DNA of 64,000 nt from Bosea sp. PAMC 26642 (GCF_001562255.1 NZ_CP014301.1:4433501-4497500); one strand, 5' to 3'. Shown: positions 26,929 through 38,317, counted from the first letter of the stretch. Translations and numbers: made by a program. The notes: a model not told the origin generated them from the letters alone.

Positions 26929-26971
26929 ATTCCGTATTCCGGAATTTGATCCAAATTAGCTGTTCCGGAAT
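26929..26971. promoter_or_regulatory. paired TTCCGGAA palindromes, probable IclR operators
   Basis: ATTCCGGAAT at 26936-26945 and TTCCGGAA at 26963-26970 sit with centres 26 bp apart in an unusually AT-rich stretch between the divergent kinase and iclR genes. A related half, ATTCCG, precedes the first. Two palindromes of this spacing suit an IclR dimer pair that represses both directions. Confidence 0.6.
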
Positions 26972-27055
26972 GCGGATGTCAATTCTGATTCTCATTTCGG
27001 GGGCCAGCGATTATGGTGCCGTCCGACGCGTCCGGTGCATGGCGAGGGAGACCGA

Positions 27056-27895
27056 ATGAAAGCCCAAGCGGCCATTAGCGACGAGGACGCTGGCGCCTCC
27101 TCGGAGAGCGCCGACACACGCGGCTCGCTGAAATCGATGCACAAGGCCATGGCGGTGCTGGACTGCTTCTCGCGCTACGATCGCTCGCTCAGCCTCAGCG
27201 AAATTTCCGAACGCTGTCGAATGCCCAAGACGACCGTGCATCGGCTGGTGACGAGCCTGCGCGAGGTCAAGCTGCTGGAGCAGGATAAGGGTCGCGACCG
27301 CTACCGGATGGGCATTCGCCTGTTCGAGCTCGGCAGTATCGTGCTCGCCAATCTCGACCTGCACCGCGAGGCTCGCTCACTCGTCGACCGGCTCGGCGAC
27401 ATCAGCGGGGAATCCGCGCATCTGTGCATTTTCGACGGCACCAACATGGTCATCGTCGAGCATCGCGAGCCGGGCGGGAACAGTGTGAACTGGACCACGA
27501 CGCTGTCGATCTCGCCGTCCTACTGCACCGGAGTGGGCAAGGCAGCGCTGGCGTTCCAGGAGACCACGACGATCGAAAAAGTCATCAGGCAGGGGCTTCT
27601 GCCCTATACGCCCAACACGCTGACCGACCCCGATGCGCTGCGGAAGGACCTCGCCGACACGCGCCAGCGCGGCTACTCGATCGACGAAGGCGAGCACCAG
27701 CCGACGGTGCGCTGTGTCGCTGCGCCGATTCGCAATGCGTCGGGCCACGTCTTCGCGGCGGTCAGCGTGACGGGGCCGATGGATCGCGTCACACGTCAAC
27801 GCGTGCCGGCGCTAGCCGAACTCGTGACTGCGACGGCGGTCCAGCTGTCGCGTCAGCTCGGCTACGAACCCACGGCAGTCGGGAGGTCTCGGTGA
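27056..27895 (+). CDS. IclR-family transcriptional regulator
   Basis: A 279-aa regulator. The ATG after GAGGGAGA gives a short disordered leader. A winged helix follows (SLSEISERCRMPKTTVHRLV), then the IclR effector domain (GESAHLCIFDGTNMVIVEHR, CTGVGKAALAF and GYSIDEGEHQPTVRCVAAPI). It is divergent from the kinase-aldolase operon and coupled by GTGA to a DHDPS-family gene. It is therefore placed to control both arms through the TTCCGGAA palindromes. Confidence 0.92.
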   Translation: MKAQAAISDEDAGASSESADTRGSLKSMHKAMAVLDCFSRYDRSLSLSEISERCRMPKTTVHRLVTSLREVKLLEQDKGRDRYRMGIRLFELGSIVLANLDLHREARSLVDRLGDISGESAHLCIFDGTNMVIVEHREPGGNSVNWTTTLSISPSYCTGVGKAALAFQETTTIEKVIRQGLLPYTPNTLTDPDALRKDLADTRQRGYSIDEGEHQPTVRCVAAPIRNASGHVFAAVSVTGPMDRVTRQRVPALAELVTATAVQLSRQLGYEPTAVGRSR

Positions 27896-28776
27896 CGCCT
27901 TTCGATGTGCGGGGCATCGTCGTCCCGTTGACGACGCCTTTCGACGCCGCCGGCGAGATCGACCGCCCGGCTTTCGTCCGACAGGTCGAATGGATGCTCG
28001 ATGAGGGCGTCGACGGGCTGGTCGTCGGCGGCAGCACCGGAGAAGGCTTCGCCCTGGACGAGCGCGAAGTCCTGGACCTGTCCGCACTGGCTCTCGACAT
28101 CACCGCTGGCCGCGTGCCGGTCATGACGAGCATCATGGCCGACAGCAGTCGTGCCGCGACGCAGCGCGCCCGCCTGTTGTCCGAACTGCCGCTTGCCGGA
28201 CTTCAGGTCGCGCCGCCCCACTACATCTTCGCGCCCGACGACGACGGCATGGTTTCCTTCTACGCTGATGTCGCCGCCGCGACCCACCTGCCGATCGTCG
28301 TCTACAACGTGATCGCCTGGGCTCAAATTCGGCCTGACCTGGCGGCACGGATCATGACCTCCGTCCCCAGCGTTCGCGCCGTCAAGCAGAGCGACAAGGA
28401 TCTCGGCGGGTTCGCGGACCTCGTGCGCCTGGTGGGCGCGGAGCGCGTGTTCGGTGCGATCGATGGCTCATTGATGAGCTGCTACGACCTTCAGGTCGCG
28501 GGCTCGATTGCCGCGATTGCGAGCGCAGCGCCCGGCGCGAACGTCAAATTGTGGCGCAGCGTCAAAGAGGGAGACCGCTCCCGCGCGCTTGCGATCAATG
28601 CGGCGCTTTGCGAACTCTGGAGTCATCTGTCTGCCAAAAACCTGCCCGCTCGCGTGAAGGTCGCTCAGTCGGTTCAGGGTATCCCGTCCGGTCACCCGCG
28701 AGCTCCCATGGCCGGTGTCTTGAGATCGGAGAAGGAAGCGATCCGAACTGCGGTGCGCACCCTCGAAGCGCTATGA
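27892..28776 (+). CDS. dihydrodipicolinate synthase / N-acetylneuraminate lyase family protein
   Basis: A 294-aa class I aldolase of the DapA/NanA family. It starts with GTG inside the IclR stop, after GGGAGG. Visible motifs are VPLTTPFDAAGEIDR, the GGSTGEG carboxylate-binding loop, the PIVVYNV tyrosine and the Schiff-base lysine in VRAVKQSDKD. Control by an IclR protein next to a sugar kinase and aldolase argues for catabolic cleavage or dehydration of a 2-keto-3-deoxy acid rather than lysine synthesis. The exact substrate is unknown. Confidence 0.87.
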   Translation: MTPFDVRGIVVPLTTPFDAAGEIDRPAFVRQVEWMLDEGVDGLVVGGSTGEGFALDEREVLDLSALALDITAGRVPVMTSIMADSSRAATQRARLLSELPLAGLQVAPPHYIFAPDDDGMVSFYADVAAATHLPIVVYNVIAWAQIRPDLAARIMTSVPSVRAVKQSDKDLGGFADLVRLVGAERVFGAIDGSLMSCYDLQVAGSIAAIASAAPGANVKLWRSVKEGDRSRALAINAALCELWSHLSAKNLPARVKVAQSVQGIPSGHPRAPMAGVLRSEKEAIRTAVRTLEAL

Positions 28777-28843
28777 CGAGCAGGAGCTGTTCGGGTGAGC
28801 GTCGACGCGATCGAAATGTCGCGCCGACGCCGTTCGTCGCCTG

Positions 28844-29248
28844 TTATGCGGCTTGCAGAGCCGCGACCAGATCCGGGCCACTTGTCCCGATAAGATCCTT
28901 GGACAGGTCCGCCACAAGCGCGACTTCAAGCTGTTTGTGATAATGCAGACGCATCTCGCCCAGTGTCCGAGGCGAGGCCACGATCACCAGCTTCTCGATT
29001 TTGTGCCCGAGCACCTGCTGATTGAGCCATTCGGTCGCCGCGGCGGCGTGGGCATCTTCATCGATCTGATGTCCTGTTGGATTCGCGGAACTGGAGTCTC
29101 GTCCCGCTCCGCCTCCCTTGTTGCTCTCGTCCAGATTGGGCGTCGGTATCGAAGAGAGAACCGGGCTCGCTTCGTCCCCGCTGTTCCGATGAAGCTCGAA
29201 ATGCTTCCCGTCGATCAGCGCGACAACGGCACCATGTGGTAGCTGCAT
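28844..29248 (-). CDS. host attachment family protein
   Basis: A 134-aa soluble protein of the family named for Agrobacterium attachment to plant cells. It begins MQLPHGAVVALIDGKHFELH. The conserved C-terminal part is KIEKLVIVASPRTLGEMRLH, with LSKDLIGT close to the end. The middle is a polar, probably disordered linker. It is a lone gene between the catabolic region and the mobile patch. Members are widespread in Alphaproteobacteria and their biochemical role is unsettled. Confidence 0.8.
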   Translation of the reverse strand: MQLPHGAVVALIDGKHFELHRNSGDEASPVLSSIPTPNLDESNKGGGAGRDSSSANPTGHQIDEDAHAAAATEWLNQQVLGHKIEKLVIVASPRTLGEMRLHYHKQLEVALVADLSKDLIGTSGPDLVAALQAA

Positions 29249-30159
29249 CAGTGTCTCCTAAAATCAGGTGATCCGACCAGACGTGAAGCGCAGCAAAAGC
29301 TGAGATGCTAACGCGGGAGCGAGTCCGGGACCCGGCAGCGCTCCACCTGGTCATGATGAACCAGAGGGAGAGCGTATCGTTCCACCACGCCGCCCGCCCC
29401 GGTCGCGCCGCCTGCGCCCGAGGACCCGGCGGAGACGGTCGCCGAGGCGCTCGGCCGGCTGAACTGGAGCCTCAAGCAGATCGTGCTGGTGCTGATCTTC
29501 CTCGGCTCGGGGGAGAGCGCGCCAGAACCCCCGCCCGCGCTGCTGCGCGTCGGTTGATCATGAGGGGCGAGCGGAGCGCCGCGAGGCGCGGGGTTATAGG
29601 GCCGCTTCGTTGAACCAGAAGCGGCGCGGAGGGATTGAGCCACCCTCCGCACGCCCCGTGGCGCTCCGCTCGTCGGCGATTTGACGACTCCGGGCCGCGC
29701 TTATCGGGATTTCGGGGTTTCGATCTGAAAGCTCGGGCGCCAGTTCGCCTGAGGCTTGTCGCGACCTTTGCCGGCAGTTCGTCGTCCCGTCATCCTTATA
29801 GCGAGCTCCTCGCACAGGGGCCGTAGTACCCCCAGGGCGGTGCCCCGAAGCCTCCCGGAAGTGGATCGTGACTCCACCCGCAGGCGCCGCCCCCACCCCC
29901 ACCAACGGCACACCTCCGGATGGCTGCCCCTCGGGGATGAGGTGGTGGGATTATGGATGCAGTGTGGATGCCGGGGATTAATGTCATCCGTCCGCTCGAA
30001 GAGGAAGCGCGGGGCCCCCTCTCTTACAAGGGGGAGGGGATGAACGTTGTCCGCATGAGGCGCTGAGGGCTTACGGCGCGCTGTGGAGAGCTCAGCGTCT
30101 CGCTGGTTCAGTTGCCGCGTCTAACCCTGCTATGGCGAATTGCGTTTGCCGCCTACGCA
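29249..30159. other. gene-poor segment of about 0.9 kb
   Basis: No complete gene is convincing here. A short open stretch (29372-29556) rich in Pro and Ala ends LNWSLKQIVLVLIFLGSG plus a tail. It looks like the decayed end of some gene, but I do not recognise it and it lacks a start. Further right are GC hairpins such as CCCCCTC / GAGGGGG near 30021-30045. Since the segment precedes the reverse transcriptase, an associated structured RNA could lie in it, but I see no proof. Confidence 0.4.
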
Positions 30160-30175
30160 ACCTAGCTTCGGAGGG
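30160..30175 (+). repeat. attachment-like core copy C
   Basis: ACCTAGCTTCGGAGGG, identical over 15 bases to copy A and differing by one base from copy B. It marks an abrupt change: to its right the composition turns AT-rich and the reverse transcriptase gene begins within 30 bp. Confidence 0.5.
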
Positions 30176-30204
30176 CGCACAGTTTTTATTTTGGGGGCAC
30201 AACG

Positions 30205-31746
30205 TTGACGTTGACCGTTCAGTCACTCGAATGGGCGATTCAATTCGTCGCAGATCATTCTGACGGCGATCTTTTCCCTCGAATCGCAGAAATGTCCGCT
30301 CTTTTAGCAAATAAGAGAGAACTTGCTAACGAGATCGCAAATAAACCGCTCGCGCAACTTGCAACCGGCGCGCATCGGAGATTTATTGTCCCAAAAGACG
30401 AAATCTCCTATCGGCAAGCAACCCAACTTGATCTTCAGGATACGATAATACTATCTGCATTGATATTCCAATATGGAAATAATATTGAAGCGAGGCGGCT
30501 TCGCGAAGGAATTGTATTTAGTTATAGATTTTTACCAACGTCGGATTTCGGATTATATAGATCAGGATCTGCTTGGAATGATTTCTGGACGCAATCGCAA
30601 AGGCGTTCATTCGATAATAGATTTATTCTATATTGCGATATATCGGATTTCTATAATCAAATATATCATCACGCCGTAGAAAATCAACTTATAGCCTCGG
30701 GCCTGCCCAATCAAGCTATTAAGTGGGTGATTAATCTACTAGAATCAACCACAGCAGGCGTATCAAGGGGGGTGCCGATCGGGCCGCACGCTGCTCATTT
30801 GATAGCGGAAGCCTCACTGATTCCGGTAGATAACAGCATGCTTACGTCGGGGTTGGAATTTATAAGATACGCTGATGATATAATAATCTTCTGTAAAGAT
30901 AGTAAGTCGGCTCAAAGGGCTATAGGAACTGTGGCGCAAATACTAGATAAACAGCAAAGACTTACATTGCAAAGACACAAGACAAAAATATATGAGTACG
31001 AAAAATTTATTGAATTTTCAAATGAAATGATTGAAGACAGGCCTATAAATTCAGACGAAGATGGGTTATTGAAAATAATATCAAAATATTCACGTGGTAA
31101 TCCATATGCAATAATAACGTTTAATTCGATCAGCGAGAGTGACTGGGCGTCAATATCTGAGGAAACGCTTACAAATATAATATATGAATACCTAAATCAA
31201 GATGAAGTAGATTATATAAGGCTCCGCTGGTTTTATAGGCGAATTTCTCAAATCGGCCATCCAGGGGCTATATCTGCCACCCTCGATAACATTGATAGAC
31301 TGACACCATGCTTTGCAGGAATCTGCTCATATCTTGGATCAGTGCAATCCATTGAGCAATCTCAATGGAAAGATATTGGTTCAAAGCTAATAGAATTGCT
31401 TAAAAAGGATGAAATTATTGAAAACGAATATTTTAAAATGTCTATATTAAATTTGTTCTCAAAAAATAGATATATAAATCATTTCAATAAAATAGCCAAA
31501 ATGTACAACTCGTCTAGTTCATTCGCCAAAAGGGAAATAGTTTTGGCAGCAAAACAAAACGAAGCAATCGACTGGCTCAGGGAAATGAAAGAAGATTTTG
31601 AGGGAATGGATAAGTGGCTGAAGATGTCATTCTTATTCTGTATGCATGATTTTCCTCGAGATGAGCGGAGGGTCTTTATAAGCAGATTTTCTTATGACAG
31701 GCCAGTCGATCAGATAATTGCAAAATGGGCAAAGAACGGCGCTTAG
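30205..31746 (+). CDS. reverse transcriptase with helical C-terminal extension (unassigned / Abi-DRT-like)
   Basis: A 513-aa RNA-directed DNA polymerase. Palm motif A is LYCDISDFYNQI (Asp145), motif B is SRGVPIGPHAAH (188-197) and the catalytic FIRYADDIIIF holds Asp224-Asp225. Motif D-like RHKTKIYEY follows. No maturase X, endonuclease or primase domain is visible. Residues about 290-513 are hydrophilic and predicted helical by eye, as in abortive-infection and DRT-type enzymes. The start is TTG (or TTG two codons on) after GGGGG. The gene is visibly AT-rich with many ATA and AGA codons, unlike every neighbour, so it was acquired horizontally. The exact RT class is not assigned. Confidence 0.85.
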   Translation: MTLTVQSLEWAIQFVADHSDGDLFPRIAEMSALLANKRELANEIANKPLAQLATGAHRRFIVPKDEISYRQATQLDLQDTIILSALIFQYGNNIEARRLREGIVFSYRFLPTSDFGLYRSGSAWNDFWTQSQRRSFDNRFILYCDISDFYNQIYHHAVENQLIASGLPNQAIKWVINLLESTTAGVSRGVPIGPHAAHLIAEASLIPVDNSMLTSGLEFIRYADDIIIFCKDSKSAQRAIGTVAQILDKQQRLTLQRHKTKIYEYEKFIEFSNEMIEDRPINSDEDGLLKIISKYSRGNPYAIITFNSISESDWASISEETLTNIIYEYLNQDEVDYIRLRWFYRRISQIGHPGAISATLDNIDRLTPCFAGICSYLGSVQSIEQSQWKDIGSKLIELLKKDEIIENEYFKMSILNLFSKNRYINHFNKIAKMYNSSSSFAKREIVLAAKQNEAIDWLREMKEDFEGMDKWLKMSFLFCMHDFPRDERRVFISRFSYDRPVDQIIAKWAKNGA

Positions 31747-31785
31747 ATCGGTATCGGATGGTCGCGCTTAACCTTCTCCCTGCCG

Positions 31786-34470
<2,685 letters not shown>

Positions 34471-34573
34471 GGCGCCAATATGGGGCGGAAGCGGCCCGCG
34501 CGCGAGGGGGCAGGGCGCATGGCGGGGCGGATTGGTGACAGGAGCTGTCAGGAGAGGCGGCTTCAGCCCCCTT

Positions 34574-34719
34574 GTCATTCCGGGGCGACCCGAAGGGCCG
34601 AGCCCGGAACCCATATCCACCGAAGTCGCCGGAAAAGGGCGCCGTCGTCGTCGCGCCTATCTGCCTCGACCCGTAATTATCGGTTCCGGGCTCGGGCCTT
34701 CGGCCTGCCCCGGAATGAC
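34574..34719. repeat. REP-like palindromic repeat upstream of uvrB
   Basis: Tips GTCATTCCGGGGC and GCCCCGGAATGAC are exact inverse complements. Just inside, CGAAGGGCCGAGCCCGGAAC pairs with GTTCCGGGCTCGGGCCTTCG with a single mismatch or slip. The whole can form a long cruciform. It shares tip sequence with 15418-15533 and lies in the intergenic region between uvrB and the restriction-modification gene. Confidence 0.65.
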
Positions 34720-34762
34720 GAGCGGTACGTCGATCGATCTGATTCGAATCGATACAACCCAA

Positions 34763-34833
34763 GATTGCATCATCGGGCATCTTGTTTAGATAGAGTTGCA
34801 ATTCTTCAGATACACAATCTGGAGTTGCATCAT
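34763..34833 (+). promoter_or_regulatory. three phased direct repeats over the start of the R-M gene
   Basis: GATTGCATCAT (34763), GAGTTGCAATT (34793) and GAGTTGCATCAT (34822) are spaced 30 and 29 bp, close to three helical turns. The last ends at the first base of the TTG start. The layout suggests an operator bound by a repeating dimer that can block transcription or translation. No separate controller gene is seen. Confidence 0.45.
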
Positions 34834-37800
34834 TGCCGGATCAACAATCGCAGGCCGATGCCGCCCGCATCGAGCGCTTCATCGCGCGCTGGCGTGTTTC
34901 CGAGGGAGCGGAGCGCGCCGCCTATGCACCGTTCCTGAACGAGTTCTGCGACCTGCTCGGCGTCGAGAAGCCGCAGCCGCCGATGAGCGACGCCGAGGCG
35001 GTGACCTATCGCTTCGAGTACCCCGTCAAATTCCGCGAGGCCGATGGTGGCGGCTCGACCGGGCGGATCGACCTCTACAAGAAATCCGCCTTCGTGCTGG
35101 AGGCCAAGCAGAGCCGGCTGAAGGGGCAGGCCAAGGAGTTGCTGCCGGCGCAGGGCGCCCTGCCGGGGCTGGACCTGCCGACGCCCGGCCCGCGCGGGCG
35201 CCGCGGCGCCGACCGCGCCTGGGACGTGCTGATGCTGAATGCGCGCCGCCAGGCGCAGGACTATGCCCGCGCGCTGCCGGCAAGCCATGGCTGGCCGCCC
35301 TTCCTGATCCTCTGCGATGTCGGGCACTGCTTCGAGTTCTATGCCGACTTCACCGGGCAGGGGAAGAACTACGTCCAGTTTCCCGACCGTCAGGGTTTTC
35401 GCGTTTTCCTCGACGATCTGCGCGAGCCCGCCATCCGCGAGCGCATCGCCGCGATCTGGGAGGATCCCCAGGCTCTCGACCCCCGTCGCCACGCCGCCCG
35501 CGTGACGCGGGCGATCGCGCAGCGGCTGGCCGCGGTCTCGAAATCGCTCGAACGGGCGAACGATCCCGAGGATGTCGCGCTGTTCCTGATGCGCTGCCTG
35601 TTCACGATGTTCGCCGAGGATGTCGGGCTGATCCGCAAGGACGGCTTCAAGGCGCTGCTGCGCGACTGTCTCGGGAACCCCACCTCCTTCGTGCCGTTGG
35701 TCGGCGAGCTGTGGCAGGCGATGGACAAGGGCGCCTTCTCGGTGTCGCTGCGCGAACAGGTCAAGCACTTCAACGGCAAGCTCTTCGAGCACGCCAAGGT
35801 GTTCGCGCTTGGCCGTGAGGAGATCGGCGAATTGCTCGCCGCCGCGGAGCACGACTGGACGGAAGTCGAGCCGGCGATCTTCGGGACGCTGCTGGAGCAG
35901 GCGCTCGACCCCAGGGAGCGCGCAAAACTCGGCGCGCATTACACGCCGCGCGCCTATGTCGAGCGGCTGGTGGTCGAGACCGTGATCGCGCCCTTGCGCG
36001 AGGATTGGCGCGCCGTTCTGGGCGCGGCCCAGCGGGCGCGCGACGCCGGCGACCGCAAGGCCGCGCTGGCGCTGATCGAGGGATTTCACACGAGCCTGTG
36101 CGCCACGCGCGTGCTCGACCCGGCCTGCGGCACCGGAAATTTCCTGCACGTCGCGCAGGAGCTAATGAAAAAGCTCGAAGGCGAGGTGCTGGAGGCGGCG
36201 GGCGAACTCGGCAGCGCCGAGAAGCTCGGCGGCTTCGGCGACCGCCATGTCGGGCCGCACCAGTTCCTCGGCATGGAGCTCAACCGGCGCGCGGTGGCGA
36301 TCGCCGATCTCGTGCTCTGGATCGGCCATCTGCAATGGCACTTCCGCACGCGCGGCTTCGCGCCCCGCGAGCCCATCCTCGAAAAGCTCGACCATATCCA
36401 CCGCCGCGACGCCGTCCTCGCCTGGGATGGCTGGCCGCTGCCGGCGGTCGTCGCTGGAAGCGAGAGCCTGCCAAGTCCGCGCCGGCCGGAGTGGCCCGAA
36501 GCCGAGTTCATCGTCGGCAACCCGCCCTTCATCGGCGGCAAGGATCTGCGGGCGCGGCTTGGCGACGCCTATGTCGAGGCACTCTGGGCGGCACATCCGC
36601 AGATGAACCAGAGCGCCGATTTCGTGATGTACTGGTGGGACCGCGCCGCCGAACTGCTGACGCGCAAGGGCACGGCGCTCAGGCGCTTCGGCCTCGTCAC
36701 CACCAATTCGATCACGCAGCTCTTCCAGCGCCGTGTCGTGGCGCGCCACCTTGCGGGCCGTAAGCCGGTTTCGCTGCTGATGGCGATCCCGGACCATCCC
36801 TGGACCAAGGCTGGGCGGGACACGGCGGCGGTGCGCATCGCGATGACCGTGGTCGAGGCCGGCGCACATGAGGGCCGGCTGCGCGAGGTGGTTTCCGAGA
36901 GCGCCCTCGACACAGACCAGCCGCTGATCGGGATGAGCGAGACGGCCGGACATATCAATGCCGACCTGACGATTGGCGTCGATGTCACGCAGGCGCTCGG
37001 CCTCATGGCCAATGACGGTCTCTGCTCACCGGGCGTCAAGCTTCACGGCGCCGGCTTCATCGTGACGCCAGCCGAGGCGGAGGCGCTGGGGCTCGGCCGG
37101 CGGCCGGGGCTGGAAGCCCATATCCGGCCCTACCGCAATGGCCGCGACCTGATGGCGCGATCGCGCGGCAAGATGGTGATCGATCTGTTCGGCCTGGGCG
37201 TTGACGAGGTGCGCGAGCGCTTCCCGGAGGTCTATCAGCACGTCAAGCGCACGGTGAAGGAGGCGGTCGACAAGGACGGCAGGTCGATCGGACGCGACGC
37301 CAACAACCGCGAAAGCTACCGCAACGAATGGTGGATTTTCGGCGAACCGCGCCGCGAGCTTCGTCCGGCGCTTATCCATCTCCAGCGCTACATCGCCACC
37401 GTCGAGACCGCAAAGCACCGCGTCTTTCAGTTTCTCGACGCCTCGATCCTGCCGGACAACAAGCTCATTGCCGTCGGGCTGTCGGACGCCTTCCATCTCG
37501 GAGTGCTGTCGTCGCGAATCCATGATGTCTGGTATCTCGGGAGCGCCGGCAAACTGGGTGTCTACGAGCGCGACGCGGTCTATGTGAAATCGCGCTGCTT
37601 CGACCCGTTTCCCTTTCCGGAAACGGACGAACAGCGGAAGGAGGCGATCCGTCGTCCCGCGGAGGCACTCGACGCGCTTCGCAAGCAGGTGCTCGACGAG
37701 CATCCCGAACTGACGCTGACGAGACTCTACAATGTCCGCGAGGCCATCCTTGCGGGGCAGGCGCTGACTGCCGAAGAAGAGATGATCCGCGACAAGGGGC

Positions 37801-38288
37801 TTGTCCTGATCCTGAACGAGCATCACGACGCGATCGATTCAGCCGTCGCCACCGCTTATGGCTGGCCGGCCGATCTCTCCGGTGAAGACATCCTCACGCG
37901 GCTCGTGGCCCTGAACGCGCAGCGGTCGCGCGAGGAGGCGCGTGGACAGGTGCGCTGGCTGCGGCCGGACTATCAGCGCCCGCGATTTGCCAGGGATGGC
38001 AGCGGCGGCGAACAACTCGCGGCAGACGAGGTTCTGTCGCCGGCCTTGGTCGCGCTCGCCAAGGCGAACTTCCCGACCGAGCCGGTCGAGCGCGTCGCCG
38101 CCGTCCTGGCTGCGCTCGCGACGGCCTCCGGCGCACTAGACGCCACCGAGATCGCATTGCGCTTCAGGCAGGGCCGCAAGGTCGAACGCGCCATCCGCGA
38201 CATCCTCGTCTCGCTCGCCCGCGTCGGCGAGATCGCCACCGGCGACGGCGGCCGCAGCTTCGCGAGGCGCCTCACGGCGGCGGGCTAG
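34833..38288 (+). CDS. single-chain restriction-modification enzyme, MmeI-like (type IIL)
   Basis: An 1151-aa bifunctional enzyme. An N-terminal PD-(D/E)xK nuclease is marked by Asp80-x9-Glu90-Ala-Lys92 in GRIDLYKKSAFVLEAKQS, the spacing of MmeI. A helical connector follows. The gamma-class adenine methyltransferase has motif I DPACGTGNFL at about 429 and motif IV NPPF at about 563. From about residue 720 a target-recognition domain and a helical C-terminus follow. Start is TTG. Such enzymes methylate one strand for protection and cut about 20 bases away. The neighbours are uvrB and a small DUF2945 gene. The recognition sequence cannot be read. Confidence 0.85.
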   Translation: MPDQQSQADAARIERFIARWRVSEGAERAAYAPFLNEFCDLLGVEKPQPPMSDAEAVTYRFEYPVKFREADGGGSTGRIDLYKKSAFVLEAKQSRLKGQAKELLPAQGALPGLDLPTPGPRGRRGADRAWDVLMLNARRQAQDYARALPASHGWPPFLILCDVGHCFEFYADFTGQGKNYVQFPDRQGFRVFLDDLREPAIRERIAAIWEDPQALDPRRHAARVTRAIAQRLAAVSKSLERANDPEDVALFLMRCLFTMFAEDVGLIRKDGFKALLRDCLGNPTSFVPLVGELWQAMDKGAFSVSLREQVKHFNGKLFEHAKVFALGREEIGELLAAAEHDWTEVEPAIFGTLLEQALDPRERAKLGAHYTPRAYVERLVVETVIAPLREDWRAVLGAAQRARDAGDRKAALALIEGFHTSLCATRVLDPACGTGNFLHVAQELMKKLEGEVLEAAGELGSAEKLGGFGDRHVGPHQFLGMELNRRAVAIADLVLWIGHLQWHFRTRGFAPREPILEKLDHIHRRDAVLAWDGWPLPAVVAGSESLPSPRRPEWPEAEFIVGNPPFIGGKDLRARLGDAYVEALWAAHPQMNQSADFVMYWWDRAAELLTRKGTALRRFGLVTTNSITQLFQRRVVARHLAGRKPVSLLMAIPDHPWTKAGRDTAAVRIAMTVVEAGAHEGRLREVVSESALDTDQPLIGMSETAGHINADLTIGVDVTQALGLMANDGLCSPGVKLHGAGFIVTPAEAEALGLGRRPGLEAHIRPYRNGRDLMARSRGKMVIDLFGLGVDEVRERFPEVYQHVKRTVKEAVDKDGRSIGRDANNRESYRNEWWIFGEPRRELRPALIHLQRYIATVETAKHRVFQFLDASILPDNKLIAVGLSDAFHLGVLSSRIHDVWYLGSAGKLGVYERDAVYVKSRCFDPFPFPETDEQRKEAIRRPAEALDALRKQVLDEHPELTLTRLYNVREAILAGQALTAEEEMIRDKGLVLILNEHHDAIDSAVATAYGWPADLSGEDILTRLVALNAQRSREEARGQVRWLRPDYQRPRFARDGSGGEQLAADEVLSPALVALAKANFPTEPVERVAAVLAALATASGALDATEIALRFRQGRKVERAIRDILVSLARVGEIATGDGGRSFARRLTAAG

Positions 38289-38317
38289 TGGGAGCCGCCG
38301 ATGGCCCCTACCTACCC

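Noticed and set aside
29372..29556. Small gene ending in LNWSLKQIVLVLIFLGSG
   Set aside because: Plausible codon pattern but no start, no ribosome site and no family recognised; kept only as a possible relic within the gene-poor segment.
30205..31746. Group II intron maturase or diversity-generating retroelement
   Set aside because: There is no maturase X or endonuclease motif, no intron-like ends, and no visible template/variable repeat pair or accessory gene nearby.
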